Below, in pieces: positions 1 to 11,252 of a stretch of DNA of 29,338 nucleotides. The position numbers and the translations under genes are program-made. This DNA is from Chara braunii (lineage: Eukaryota; Streptophyta; Charophyceae; Charales; Characeae). Position 1 is the first letter of the stretch; each line of letters begins with the position of its first letter. The stretch lies in contig BFEA01000160.1 in assembly GCA_003427395.1 (NCBI GenBank), positions 1,339,071-1,368,408 on the forward strand. Direction: 5' to 3'. The notes under the pieces are model-generated. The model was not told where the DNA came from. It made no database searches and worked only from the letters and a program-made list of their open reading frames with translations.

Positions 1-577
1 GTTCAGCGGCAGAAGTGAAAAATGCAGAGTATAGAAAGTTTGCAGGAGAGGCTCTTCGTTTTACCGGTATTCGTAATTTGATTGACATGTCTCTTACAAC
101 TCAATGGAGCGGCCAGTGGTCTGACACCCTCGGGCCTTAAATGTTGTTGGCAAGGGCGACAGATGGCGTTTTCGAAAAGGTGGAACAAGTGTACGCCGCT
201 TGGGAAGCTGGACAATTNTCGGGGAGAGATGNTGTGAAGCCTGCTACCAAACAAGGTGAATCAGGGAAGGCACCGAGGGCTGGATCCGGATTTGAGTTGA
301 AAGGTGGAGTTAGGTATCCGGTTCACTGGGTTTCAGGGTACCAAAGGACCTGGTTACCTCGTGGCTGTGCACGATCCGGATATCAGAGTGTGGAAGCCTT
401 TTTCAGCGCTTGGGAGACGTGAGCGGCTGCAACTGTTGCGAGACATTCTCACAGGCAGTGTGATACTGACTCCTAAGCGAAGTGGAGCTGCTGAACGTGC
501 CGGGAAACATTCAACGGAAACATATGTGGAAATGGTGAAGATTGAAAAAGCAATGTTGAGGATGTTTCAGTACTTCG

Positions 578-703
578 TCTTCATTTCTGACCCTCACAGA
601 AAGTCGTCAGAGTGGACGGAACCATTCTTCAACAACCTTTCTTCATTTCTGACCCTCACAGAAAGTCGTCAGAGTGGACGGAACCATTCTTCAACAACCT
701 TTC
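578..703 (+). repeat. 62-bp direct tandem duplication
   Basis: Copy 1 starts at 578 and copy 2 at 640, with no mismatch through 641/703. Because 62 is not a multiple of three, the duplication shifts the reading frame. The same residues (SDPHRKSSEWTEPFFNNL) are encoded by both copies, each in the frame that fits its own flank. It is either a recent replication-slippage event or an assembly join of overlapping contig ends. Confidence 0.9.
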
Positions 704-1456
704 CCATTTGTTTGATAAGTACTCTGATGAAGGATTGACCTCCGCGAGGTGGATCGACCAGCGTCGCCATTTCAAAGACATGAGTTGGGTGCGACCGTTC
801 CCGGCTACACTTGGAGGAGAGGAGGAAAAAGGAGAAGAGGGCTTCAAGAAAACAACGTCACTTGCTGCGAAGTGCCCAGAAAAGTCCGTGCAGTTTGTCA
901 ACAAGTTGCTGCGCAGATCAGAAACCAGGGGTTCGGAAAGCATAAGAATGTCGGACTCGGCGCAATATATACATTTCAAAAGACAGAACGTGAACTCTGT
1001 TTTCGTCNCATTCCAACGGGAACCAAACGATATTTCAGACGAGATGGATTCCAAGGAAATATACAGAGTCGTCAAACATCTNANTTGNCACACGNCCGTG
1101 CTGGATTTGTGTCACCAAACCCAAATAGGGGTGTGGACTGAAGAAGTCTTTGATGGTCTGCGGAAATTCATGGGAAAACTGGCTGGTGATTATTGGACAT
1201 TATTGTGCTTCGTTCNGCGGTCTTACGAGTATACATTTTTCAAGCGAGTTACAAGTTGGGAGGTTGACATTCACTTGTCTATTCTAAAGTGGACTCGTCA
1301 GCAACAAACGAAGGCGAAACATTCATATAAGGTTGCGAACTTGCCTTTGGAGGACACAGACAGAATGGTTGTCGTAATGTACTCCAANGATGGNGATTAT
1401 CACCGCAACACTATTCACTTGCTTGAAGACATTCCAACAAGCACTCCAGCTGCAGA

Positions 1457-1647
1457 TCGATCATCTGGCGAGCAGGCGGGTGACTTATCAGCACTTGTGC
1501 GCAGAGAGAGAAGACCAAAGATGTTGGTTGCTGTCGTGGAGAAGAACTTCANTCGATCATCTGGCGAGCAGGCGGGTGACTTATCAGCACTTGTGCGCAG
1601 AGAGAGAAGACCAAAGATGTTGGTTGCTGTCGTGGAGAAGAACTTCA
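1457..1647 (+). repeat. 96-bp exact duplication joined by an N
   Basis: Bases 1457-1551 recur at 1553-1647 without a mismatch, with a single N at 1552 between them. The offset of 96 keeps the frame, so the encoded protein carries a repeated 32-residue block. An exact repeat hinged on an N is what a gap closed without merging overlapping contig ends would look like. Confidence 0.9.
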
Positions 1648-1822
1648 TGCCCACGAAGTTGAAAATGGCAGGTATGGAGCCAAATTCGATGGTGGAGACA
1701 TTGGAGCATTTTTGTCCTGCGGATCAGGCGGTTGTTTTCCTGGGAAAAAAACATGCGGCGTTGATTTGGGAGTTGTTAAAGAGTCACCGTCATTGCATTG
1801 TTCTGGAAGGGGAGGGTATGAA

Positions 1823-2344
1823 CAACAGAAAAATTCCCACGAGAAATGAAAGTTGAAAAAACATTCCATAAAAAAAAAATCCTTCATATTTATAAATTTT
1901 CATTCCAATGTTCGTCAAATTTTAAAATTTTCAATTTAATTTGATAAGTTCCCGTCTAAATATAAGTTTTCCCTTCAAAGTATATCTATTTATTCAAGAT
2001 GGAATGAAAGTCGAGACGAGTTTATGAAAAATTTTAATTAAACTTTCATTCTACTACAAGAAATATCTTCTAATTTAGATCGGATTAACCTATTTATGAA
2101 TGGAAATCCTTAATTAGAATGACAGTCCAATTAAAATATTTCATAAACTCATCCAGACTTTCAATCCATCTCTAGCATGCAGTTCAAATAAGAAGGGATA
2201 CCCCATTCTTGGAAGGAAAGTTTTCAAGTAAGACGGAAAATTTTAACATTGGAATGACATTTTTTAAGATGGAATGAAAATTTAAAATTTATAATGTAAT
2301 TTTACTCTAGAATGACTATTTAATTCTATGAAATTTTTCTGTTG
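1823..2344. mobile_element. Foldback MITE, copy 1 (about 522 bp)
   Basis: The ends are perfect 13-bp terminal inverted repeats, CAACAGAAAAATT at 1823-1835 and its complement at 2332-2344. The whole element is AT-rich and largely palindromic. For example, the stretch from about 2000 (GATGGAATGAAAGTC then GAGTTTATGAAA) is mirrored around 2130-2175. It has no coding capacity. A second copy lies at 7177-7699. It inserted into the coding frame that ends at 1822. Bases AA lie on both sides (1821-1822 and 2345-2346); removing the element plus one AA puts the upstream and downstream frames in register, which suggests a 2-bp target duplication. I cannot assign a superfamily. Confidence 0.8.
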
Positions 2345-4373
2345 AAATTCGAGTTTCTCGTTCAATTCGTCACCAAGATGGTCAAGAGTGGACTTTACTT
2401 CGCCAACTTTGTTAAGCCGCCTCCTCGACATGATGAAAAGCATGATCTCGTCTACAAAGTCGGCCAAAACATCGTCAACATTTGGGAGTTCCTTTTCGAG
2501 ACTAAGCCACAAAACAGAGGGGAACGTGCATATGTCGTCAGAAGGTGAAAAATGGAATCGCTTCTGAGGGGGTATCATAAGGCCCTGGCGGAGACGAAAG
2601 TTGCATTTCTAGACCATTTGGAGATGATGTACTTCGGCGAACAAATCGGGGCGTTTACAATCGCAGCCTTTGCAACTTGTTTTGAGGAAGGCTTCGATGC
2701 TGAGGACTCAGAGGAAGAAAGTGAAGATGGTACTTTGCAAGCAGCTTTAGCAGATGAGAGGCAAAAAGCTTGTAGCTCGGCTTCGCAGAAGATGGGTGCG
2801 CTGGGCACATCGTCCGGTTCGGGGGGGGCTTCGAGTATGGCAGGTACAACAGACCAGTTTCAACGGACCAGTTACATGGCGGGCAACACAACAGCGCTAT
2901 CTTCCGGCGCAGTTCGGGATGATCCGAGGTTGCAAGCAATTCTCTCCCCAGAGGTTATGGCAAGTCTGTCAGCACTTGCACATAGCCCGGGTACTGTTTT
3001 GGAATTGCTACGCTCTCAGACTCCTCAACCACCTTCATCTGAGCCTTTGGAGTACGAGATTGAAGACATCATCCCTCTGGACATTGCACGACTTCCTGGA
3101 CCTGTTGTTTGCCGAGACGATTATACGGTGATGCCTGACAACGTATGGGGTCATTACATTATATGGCACCCCCACCACTTCCAACCTGCATTGGCGAGAG
3201 GGAACTGGGTAATGGCTATAAAAGAAGAAGGGGAGTGGCAATTTTGCCTCCACAGACGTATCTCACGATCCAGGTTTGTCACACACGCCAAAAATGAGAT
3301 TGGCAAGCGACTACTGCGACTTAATCCAAAGGTTTCTCAATCAAGAATGGATGCAAGGACAAACGAAATCTTTCAGGAGTTCAAAACATCTCGATGGCTT
3401 GAGTATCTGGAAGAGTTCTATGATCGAGAAACAAGTCCAGCTTTTTAATATAATTGACGTATTGAAGAGGAACTTGAAGACAAAGTTGGGGAAAGGAAAG
3501 GAGCGAGCGGCGATGAGAGTGACAAGGGATCAGGATCAGGCGGCAGTGCGCTTGGCAAGGGAACAAGATCAAGTGGCGGAACAAGATCAAGTGGAGGTAA
3601 ACATAGCAAGGGATCGGAACCACGGGGCAGTGCCAGTGGCAAGGGCCTGGGACCGAGCGTCGGTGCAAGTGGAAAGCCAATAAGTCATGGTGAACTGCAA
3701 AAACACGAAATGTGTCAAGGGCATCAAGCAACAGAGGGAAAGGTATCAGGACCAAGCGGCGGTGCACATGACAAGGGATCGGGTTTGCCTCTGGGATTAG
3801 GACCAAGCAGCGGTGCACATTNCAGGGGATCGGGTTCNCCTCTGGGATTAGGACCAAGCGGCGGTGCACATGGCAGGGGATCGAGAGGCGATGCAAGTGA
3901 CCAGGATTTGGGAGGAAGCGACGGTGCAAGCGTCAAGGGCNTAAGTCATGGAGAACTGCCGAAATGTGTCAAGGACGTCCTTNCGGATGACCAAGTTTGG
4001 GCGACCACTGTGTNGGCGAGCGAGAGTGTTACTGCANAAGTGGATAATACTGGTGCACTTGCAGAATTAGAGATGCCATTGGATATGCCAGCTGAGAAAG
4101 ATGAGCNTNAAGTCTCTCTGGACATGAAGAACGAAAGCNCGACTNCAGGTGCAAACGAAANTANCAATGTACAGGTCATCGAAGAGGATGAAGGACATAT
4201 ANTANTAAGTACACGGGAGCNACATACGCTTGTACAACCTGAACTTATGGTTGCAAAATCAGAAGNACAACANTCTGCTAACCTCGTGATATCTATCGAC
4301 GAATCTCCTTTTACACCATCGCATGGTGCGATAGAAGGTCGTGTTGAAGACAAAGCGTTAGTGAGTCACCAAG
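2345..4373 (+). pseudogene. Middle part of the same decayed gene: acidic and Gly/Ser-rich regions
   Basis: One frame is coding-like all the way from 2345 to 4373, interrupted by a TGA at 2546-2548, a TAA at 3446-3448 and a TGA at 3455-3457. The first part (2345-2545) continues the frame cut by the MITE. The second (2552-3445, 298 codons from an ATG at 2552) has an acidic patch (DAEDSEEESEDG), a Ser/Ala/Gly linker and a C-terminal stretch rich in aromatic and charged residues (WLEYLEEFYDRE). After 3458 it becomes Gly/Ser/Lys-rich and carries 17-codon tandem repeats. From about 3950 it is acidic again. No stop lies between 3458 and 4373. The fact that all these segments share one frame is the main evidence that they belong together. 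I do not recognise a family. Confidence 0.6.
3749..3893 (+). repeat. 51-bp in-frame tandem repeats
   Basis: Units begin at 3749, 3800 and 3851, each opening GGACCAAGC, with a period of 51 bp (17 codons). The encoded repeat is Gly/Ser/Leu-rich with the consensus GPSGGAHxRGSGxPLGL. About 2.8 units are present, and Ns occur in the second. Confidence 0.85.
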
Positions 4374-4610
4374 GTGAGCACGTATTTCTCTCTAAGGGAA
4401 TATCTAATACTGTATGCGGATTAGGGGGTACATGCACTCATCTCATAGGAACTAATTTTTTGCCTAGATTTGCAACCGTGCACTCGGTCATGAAAAGAAA
4501 TGAAGTAGAATATTGTGTATCTCTTATTTGCAATTATATGAAAAATTGAACTTAAACTCATAATGTTTTGTCTTGTCAATCATTGTCGTTTTATATTGCT
4601 GAACATACAG
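4374..4610 (+). other. Predicted spliceosomal intron
   Basis: The donor is AAG|GTGAGC (cut after 4373) and the acceptor is a pyrimidine-containing stretch ending ATACAG|GG (exon resumes at 4611). The upstream codon is split after its first base, and joining 4373 to 4611 makes a Gly codon and stays open into an Arg/Lys-rich exon. The unspliced frame ends at 4547-4549. The good splice consensus and preserved phase support this; no transcript evidence is available. Confidence 0.5.
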
Positions 4611-4903
4611 GGCGACGAAAAGAACCGTGGAAAACGACGCACGTACGTTCGCAAAGACAGAGTGAGAAAAATATTATTCGTCGTGGCTTGCAAGCCTTAT
4701 CGACTTTGTCGTTATTGCCCGAAAAAGAGAGAAGAAGACTTACACCCATGACATTTTCATCTATGAAGCCATCTGCCCTAAGGATGTTTAAAGCTGTTGG
4801 AATAAGCCTCAGAGAAGGGAAGAAATTGCATCGCGAAGGTTGCAGTTTATCTATTGTGGATGGCAGCTCTGATAGCGAAACAGATAGACAACCAAAAACA
4901 TGA
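4611..4903 (+). pseudogene. Basic linker exon upstream of the Ulp1 domain
   Basis: This segment is open in the frame predicted by splicing of 4374-4610. It encodes about 97 residues, Arg/Lys-rich at first (GRRKEPWKTTHV), then a mixed region ending in an acidic patch (DGSSDSETDRQ) before a TGA at 4901-4903. The following bases to 5004 look like a second intron, because 5004 ends a good acceptor (TTTGTATGCAG). I could not find a convincing donor, and the TGA would have to be a mutation if the gene were once continuous. No known domain is visible. Confidence 0.4.
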
Positions 4904-5004
4904 ACACGGGTCTAAGTCGTACATCACATAACGAAAAGTTCGTTTTTGTATGAAGTTTTAGTGGTTCCATTGTTGTTTATATGACATTGTGTGTTTGTAT
5001 GCAG

Positions 5005-5797
5005 TTTATGACCCTTCGTTCCAGATTCCTTTAGCAACAAAACGCTTCACCGTAGAAGAAGAGGAGTATCTTGACATGATTACAGGCAGCAGCGAAGACA
5101 ATGAAGCATACGGCATTGTCGATTACAAGGGGAGCTAGAAAGTGGGAAACGAAGACATCATGGTCGTCGTCGAGGATGAGAAATGGCTAAATGACGAAGT
5201 CATCAATTTGTACCTGCTAGCCGTAAAGATCATCAATGATGACATCGAGGTTGATTCGGCATGTACAGAAGTGACAAGAGATAGAGTTCCTTTTGTGTAC
5301 ATTTTTAATTCATTTTTCTTCACTCGATTGTCAGGTCCTTTTAGGTTTGAAACCGCATATTCCGAAGGGATGAAATGGGTGAAGGACACAAATATTTTTG
5401 ATTATGACTTAGTGATTATCCCTCTTCATTTTTGAAATCACTGGGCATTAGTTTATGTCAACATAGACGGTCCGAAAACTGTAAACTCCACCTCATAGAC
5501 TCTCTCCCTCGTGTTGACTATGTTTCAGTCCTTGAACGTTTGAAAGATTTTTTCGAAGCGGAGTTTCATCGACACAATCTTCGCGAAAGATATCATGTGG
5601 ACGGGCCTACATCCTCCTTTGATACATCAGTAGATGGGATTCCTGCTCAAGAGGATGCTTGTAGTTGTGGTGTTTTTATGTTAGGTTTTGCATCTTCGCT
5701 TGCAAGAGGTCACTTCCCTCCATTTGCTTTCTCACAAGTCAATATTTCTGATATGAGGCTTAGAATAGCATTTGACATTTTGTCCATGATTAGATAG
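5005..5797 (+). pseudogene. Ulp1/SENP-type cysteine protease domain (peptidase family C48), broken
   Basis: Family C48 enzymes cleave SUMO or related isopeptide bonds, and transposons of plants and algae often carry such a domain at the C terminus of their proteins. The hallmarks are present in order. WLNDEVIN (substrate-side helix) is near 5185, and a conserved strand ending IIPLHF lies just before the His. HWALV has its catalytic His at 5439-5441, IDSLP its Asp at 5498-5500, and QEDACSCGVF has the oxyanion Gln at 5648-5650 and the catalytic Cys at 5666-5668. The copy is inactive as read. There is a TAG in frame ahead of the domain (5136-5138), a TGA at 5433-5435 directly before the His strand, and a frameshift between about 5480 and 5497 that puts Asp and Cys in another frame. 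The last stop is at 5795-5797. The family call is secure; fusion to the upstream gene is inferred from order and orientation. Confidence 0.85.
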
Positions 5798-6481
5798 GAA
5801 AGTCAATGAGGTGCGACTAAAGTTACAGTCCGTAGTTAATATTTTGTTGATGAGATTGACATNTTTACTGAGTGTAAACATTCGAGGTAAAAACTTGANA
5901 TTGTATTATATTTTGAGCACANGCAACANGGGNNCATGACTGTCACANTAATTTTTCCTNATTGNTTTGTCGTTCCTTCAACTTTGCATTGCTATGAACA
6001 TTGTTTCGTCCTTATTTTGCTTTGTCGTTNTTTCGATTTGTTGTTATTTTGCTTTGTCGTTATTTTGCTTTGTCGTTATTTCGTCTATAACTTCCTCATT
6101 TCGTNNTGTCNTTTTACAGTTAAAAAAAAAANTGAACATGAAAACAATTTCACTTATAACGAAAACACCGTTTTATAAAGAATTATGCAAGTGTTAATCC
6201 CTACCTTGGACCTAGCACTATTGNTTACATCATTGAAGTTTCATGTAACAGGTACGGGGATCGAGGTCGGCAATCAGCGACGAAGCAGCAATAAAGCATC
6301 TTGAAGGAGACGAGAGGGTTGAGGGTTTGGCCCGATCCGCGAAACCGAAGGGGTGCCGACAATCCTCTCTCTCCCCCAGTATCGTTTCCTTTCCACTTTT
6401 TAATTATTTATATTTTCTCATCTTCATATTTTTGTATCGATATCATTCCTAGCACCAGTTTCAAGACAACAAAGAGAATCG
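5798..6481. other. AT-rich spacer with N calls and short tandem repeats
   Basis: No coding-like frame is visible. Around 6010-6095 a 16-bp unit containing TTTTGCTTTGTCGTTA recurs imperfectly. Several Ns between 5862 and 6225 suggest unresolved variants of a repeat. After 6250 the sequence is more GC-rich and has an AATAAA at 6289-6294. A pyrimidine-rich stretch follows at 6360-6440. Confidence 0.6.
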
Positions 6482-6555
6482 TTGGGCCTAGCGTAGTTGG
6501 TATACCCATGAATTGTTGAAATACAAACCCCGTATTCGAATTCAGATGATGGAAC
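6482..6555 (+). other. tRNA-like region with pol III A and B boxes (possible SINE head)
   Basis: TAGCGTAGTTGG at 6489-6500 fits the internal A box, and GTATTCGAATT at 6532-6542 resembles a B box with a TTCGAAT T-loop. The 43-bp spacing is what a tRNA has. The T stem and the acceptor stem do not pair, so it is not a functional tRNA. A tRNA-derived SINE head or an old tRNA pseudogene would both fit. A 28S-derived segment begins about 140 bp downstream on the same strand. Confidence 0.4.
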
Positions 6556-6694
6556 TTGATGAGTAACACCAAAATTTTATAAGTTACATGGGATCGCCTC
6601 GTCCCGTAGGGCCGTGCCGACACGCCAGTCCTTCGGGACATCTGTTAACATTGAAACTATATGTTGTACCTGCACGTACTTGGCCAAGAAGAGA

Positions 6695-6935
6695 GTTAGG
6701 GTGCATTGATGCCAACCACACGATCTGTTGTGAGGGGTTTGAGTGTGAGCATGTCCGAAGTGACATGAAAGATGGGGAACTATGCCTGAGCAGGGCGGCC
6801 AGAGGAAACTCTGGTGGAGGCTCACAACGATACTAGTGTGCAATTCATTCGTCGGACTTGAGTATCGGGGCGAAAGACTAATTGAACCGTCTAGTAGTCG
6901 GTTCTATCTGAAGTTTTCCTTATGATAGCTGGCGT
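6695..6935 (+). pseudogene. Degenerate nuclear 28S/25S rRNA fragment
   Basis: About 240 bp align by eye with a conserved block of eukaryotic large-subunit rRNA. Landmarks in the right order are TTTGAGTGTGAGCATG, GAAAGATGGGGAACTATG, CCAGAGGAAACTCTGGTGGA, GGGGCGAAAGACTAAT, TCTAGTAGTCGGTTC and GATAGCTGG. The copy has many substitutions and small deletions: the AAG of GCGAAGCCAGAGG is missing, and CTGGTTCCCTCCGAAG is altered. It is only a fragment, with unrelated sequence on both sides, so it is not a working rRNA gene. It could be a dispersed rDNA fragment or the body of an rRNA-derived SINE, given the pol III-like boxes upstream. Confidence 0.85.
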
Positions 6936-6945
6936 TGCAGAACAG

Positions 6946-6975
6946 TTACTGCATAGTCGTGGGACCATGCAGTAA
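6946..6975. repeat. Perfect 9-bp inverted repeat
   Basis: TTACTGCAT (6946-6954) and ATGCAGTAA (6967-6975) are perfect complements separated by 12 bases. It lies just downstream of the rRNA-like fragment. No run of T follows, so a pol III terminator is not supported. Confidence 0.7.
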
Positions 6976-7176
6976 GGAGAGAGGAAGAAGGCGATGGCGA
7001 AAAAGAGTGGGAGTTGGGCGGTACAACCAAGGTGCGACTCGCTCGTTCTCGAATGAAAGCAGGTAAGGCAAAACTTTAACCCGAAGTTTCTAGGTGGGAC
7101 GAATCCGATGGCGTGGTCGAGATGGCCGGTGGAAAAGTACANCAGGAGGTAGAGGTGAAATGAGGCACGGGGATGG

Positions 7177-7699
7177 GACAGAAAAATTCCCACGATAAAT
7201 GAAAGTTGAAAAAACATTGTATAAAAAAAAAAATCCTTCATATGTATAAATTATAATTCCAATGTTCGTCCAATTCTAAAATTTTCAGTTTTATTTGATA
7301 AATTCCCGTCTAAATATGAGTTTTCCCTTCCAACTACATCTATTTGTTCAAGATTGAATGAAAGTTTGGACGATTTTATGAAATGTTTTAATTAAATTTT
7401 CTTTCTACTCCAACAAATATCTTCTAATTTAGATTGGATTAACCTATTTATGTCTGAAAATCCTTACTTAGAATGACAGTCCAATTAAAATATTTCATGA
7501 ACTCATCCAGACGTTCATTCCATCTCTAGCATGCTGTCCAAATAAGAAGGGATACCCTATTATGGGAATAAGAGTTTGCAAGTAAGATGAAAATTTTTAA
7601 AATTGGAATGACATTTTTCAAGATGGAATGAAAATTTGAAATTTAGATTGTAATTTTACTATAGAATGATTATTTAATTTTGGGAATTTTTTTCCGTTG
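7177..7699. mobile_element. Foldback MITE, copy 2 (about 523 bp)
   Basis: It aligns over its full length with 1823-2344, for example CAGAAAAATTCCCACG near the left end, TCCTTCATAT after an A run, CATCTCTAGCATGC in the middle and CCGTTG at the right end. Identity looks roughly 85-90% by eye. Its terminal repeats are more degraded than those of copy 1. I see no clear target-site duplication. Same orientation as copy 1. Confidence 0.85.
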
Positions 7700-9243
<1,544 letters not shown>

Positions 9244-9606
9244 TTACTTCGACCACGGGTCGTTGTCTTCCTTTGCAGTATGCGATGGCACGGATGGCGA
9301 AGACCTTGCTCCCATGACCGCAACGAGGCTCTGTAGAGCAACGTTCCCCTTGTCCATGACCCCTGCAACAACTCCGATCTAAACAGCTTCATCGCCTATC
9401 TTCGTGGACATCATTGCTTCTCCCTCGCACGTGGCATGTGCAAGCGTCCCTGACGCCTTCGCAAGTCCTTTAGATAGAGTTGTTGTTGAATCCTCCATCG
9501 CAATCTTCGTCCCGGACGAAGATGCAACTGTCTCCCCACGCACCCTCCTTTATGATGTCCTTCGTGATTTGACGTTACTGTTTAACGCTTTCGTGACACC
9601 GGCATC

Positions 9607-9815
9607 GGATGATCCATTGCCCGACCGCCCCGATCCGCGCCCTCCCCCAACCTGGCCCGATCCAGTCCCTCCCCCTCCTTGGCCAGATCCACTCCCTCCC
9701 CCACTTTGCCCCGATCCACTCCCTGCGCCACCTTACCCCGAACCGTTCCCTCCACCGCCATCCCCCGATCCGATCCCTCCACCAGCTTCCCCCGACCTGC
9801 TCCCGCCGCCACCCT
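9607..9815 (-). repeat. 24-bp repeats encoding Gly-Ser octapeptides
   Basis: On the minus strand a roughly 24-bp unit repeats about eight times and encodes variants of GGGSGSGQ in the frame that carries the preceding FEEDLWD segment. On the plus strand the same DNA reads as a Pro-Asp-rich repeat, which I treat as a shadow because the minus-strand frame continues recognisable coding sequence on both sides. Confidence 0.75.
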
Positions 9816-10953
9816 CCTCTAATCGCGCACCTCCCAATTCCATGGACGCGAGAGTGTTGTCGCACGTGTACAACTTCTTCAATCGCCATCACTCCATCAC
9901 ATCCCAAAGATCCTCCTCGAATGTCGTGCATACCCCCTTCTCCCTCTGCTGCTGCTGTCGTTATATTGAAGTACCCTGGTTGCCCAGACCTGTAGCACTT
10001 GTCCCCGATCGAGCTGACGAGTTCCTTCTTGTTCGTCCATTTTTCTTCTGTTGTTCTCCGCCGTCTTGTTGTACCCCTCATCTCTCAACCGATCTGTTAT
10101 CCATTTGTACTTCTTCGCCCTCGTCATGTGCTATTGCACACCATTAGCATCAACCATGAGAGCATCGTCTTCTGCGCTTATGTTTGCTCCTCTAACATCC
10201 ACGGGTTATGTTTCTTTCCTCCCTCTGGACGAGGTACCTTCCTCGGACGTTGTGACCTTTCCTCCATCGCCATGTCCACCATCAGTGCCGCAACACCACC
10301 CCGCATACCCGAACCTTCGCCAACGCCTTCATCCGCACTCCTTTTCCCCGTCACACTCTCGATTCCGCCTCCTGAACGGCTGGTTGTTGAAGCAGTGTCC
10401 GTGCCGAAACCTGCTTGCACTGACGTCGTTTCATCACACCTTCCCTCCCCCACGAACCCTGCGATTCCGTCACTGCCAACTGTCTTAAATGTCAGAAAGT
10501 TGGTCCCCCACCCCACCGAATGGCTATGCACGAATTCATCTTGCAGTGCACATGCAGTGGTTGAACCTTAACCTTGTTTCCCCCCCGCCGATGGCAGGTA
10601 AGTGTCCATCGACACTGGCGATTGCCGATCTCCCGGATCGGCCATGAGCACGTGTTCCCTTGTTCCACTTGGCGATGAACGACGTGACCCAAAAAGAGAG
10701 CTTGACACGTACAATCCGTAACCCGTTTGCAGACAAGTCTAGGAGTTCCCAACAATCCATGAACACGACGGGTCGTTGATGTAGTCCGTCCCTCCCCATG
10801 CACTTGACGGCGCTTGGGCAGGTGGGTAAACACCGATGGGATGCTCCACCATGAGTCCCGGATCACAACCATGAGCTCGACACACGTGGTTAATGGGTGG
10901 TGTCATTTTCGGCGAAATTTTTACTGAAACTGCCATATTTCCCTGAATTTTCG

Positions 10954-11252
10954 CGTTTTTTTTTTTTTTTTTTTTGTCTGACATGTATATCCTTTAGGGT
11001 ATATGTGTATTCAGTTTCAACGTATTTGGACCAATAACAAAAAAATTGGCAAAAACACCGATTTCGGAAAAAGTTTTGGCGAACTCCGAAAGCTACTTCG
11101 AATAGGGTTTTATAGTGCTTTTGAGTTTTTTTTGTTTCATATTTTTTGCCTGTTTGTTTTTTGGGTATTTGTATTATATGCTTCCATACTTTGTTTGCAA
11201 AATTTTCGACGACATTTCTTGTAGTGATGCAGCGAAAAATCCTGAATTTTCG
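10954..11252 (-). mobile_element. Poly(A) retroposon insertion with 12-bp target duplication
   Basis: The 12-mer CCTGAATTTTCG occurs at 10942-10953 and again at 11241-11252. Just inside the left copy the plus strand has a run of about 20 T (near 10956-10975), i.e. a poly(A) tail on the minus strand directly before the target duplication. This is the layout left by LINE-type target-primed reverse transcription. Period length is 299 bp. The body has no recognisable coding sequence and could be a SINE, a short 5'-truncated LINE or a retrocopied transcript. Removing 299 bp joins two minus-strand frames of the surrounding pseudogene. Confidence 0.8.

Larger units (their letters stand above)
3..1822 (+). 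pseudogene. 5' part of a decayed transposon-type gene (enters from outside the window)
   Basis: A coding-like frame runs from the window edge, so the true start is outside. It is open from 3 to about 300 apart from a TAA at 138-140. It then shifts by one (304-640) and returns to the first frame after the 62-bp duplication at 578-703. From about 704 to 1822 it is open, with several Ns. Taking out one 62-bp copy joins the second and third segments, so the breaks are secondary. Residues encoded around 1120-1400 and 1680-1822 loosely recall a class-beta DNA methylase: an aromatic-rich strand before TLLCF, a later ILKW, then VVFLG and IVLEG where motif I and its acidic strand would sit. No DPPY/DPPW motif is visible, so that domain call is weak. 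The frame is cut at 1823 by a MITE and resumes at 2347. I do not recognise the family. Confidence 0.6.

Noticed and set aside
656-1093. Minus-strand 145-codon ORF
   Set aside because: Shadow of the plus-strand coding frame, which is continuous with its neighbours once the 62-bp duplication is accounted for.
9404-10147. Plus-strand 247-codon proline-rich ORF (Pro-Asp-Pro repeats)
   Set aside because: It begins at a non-ATG codon and overlaps a minus-strand sequence with recognisable coding motifs on both sides of the repeat; it is most likely the shadow of the Gly-Ser repeat.
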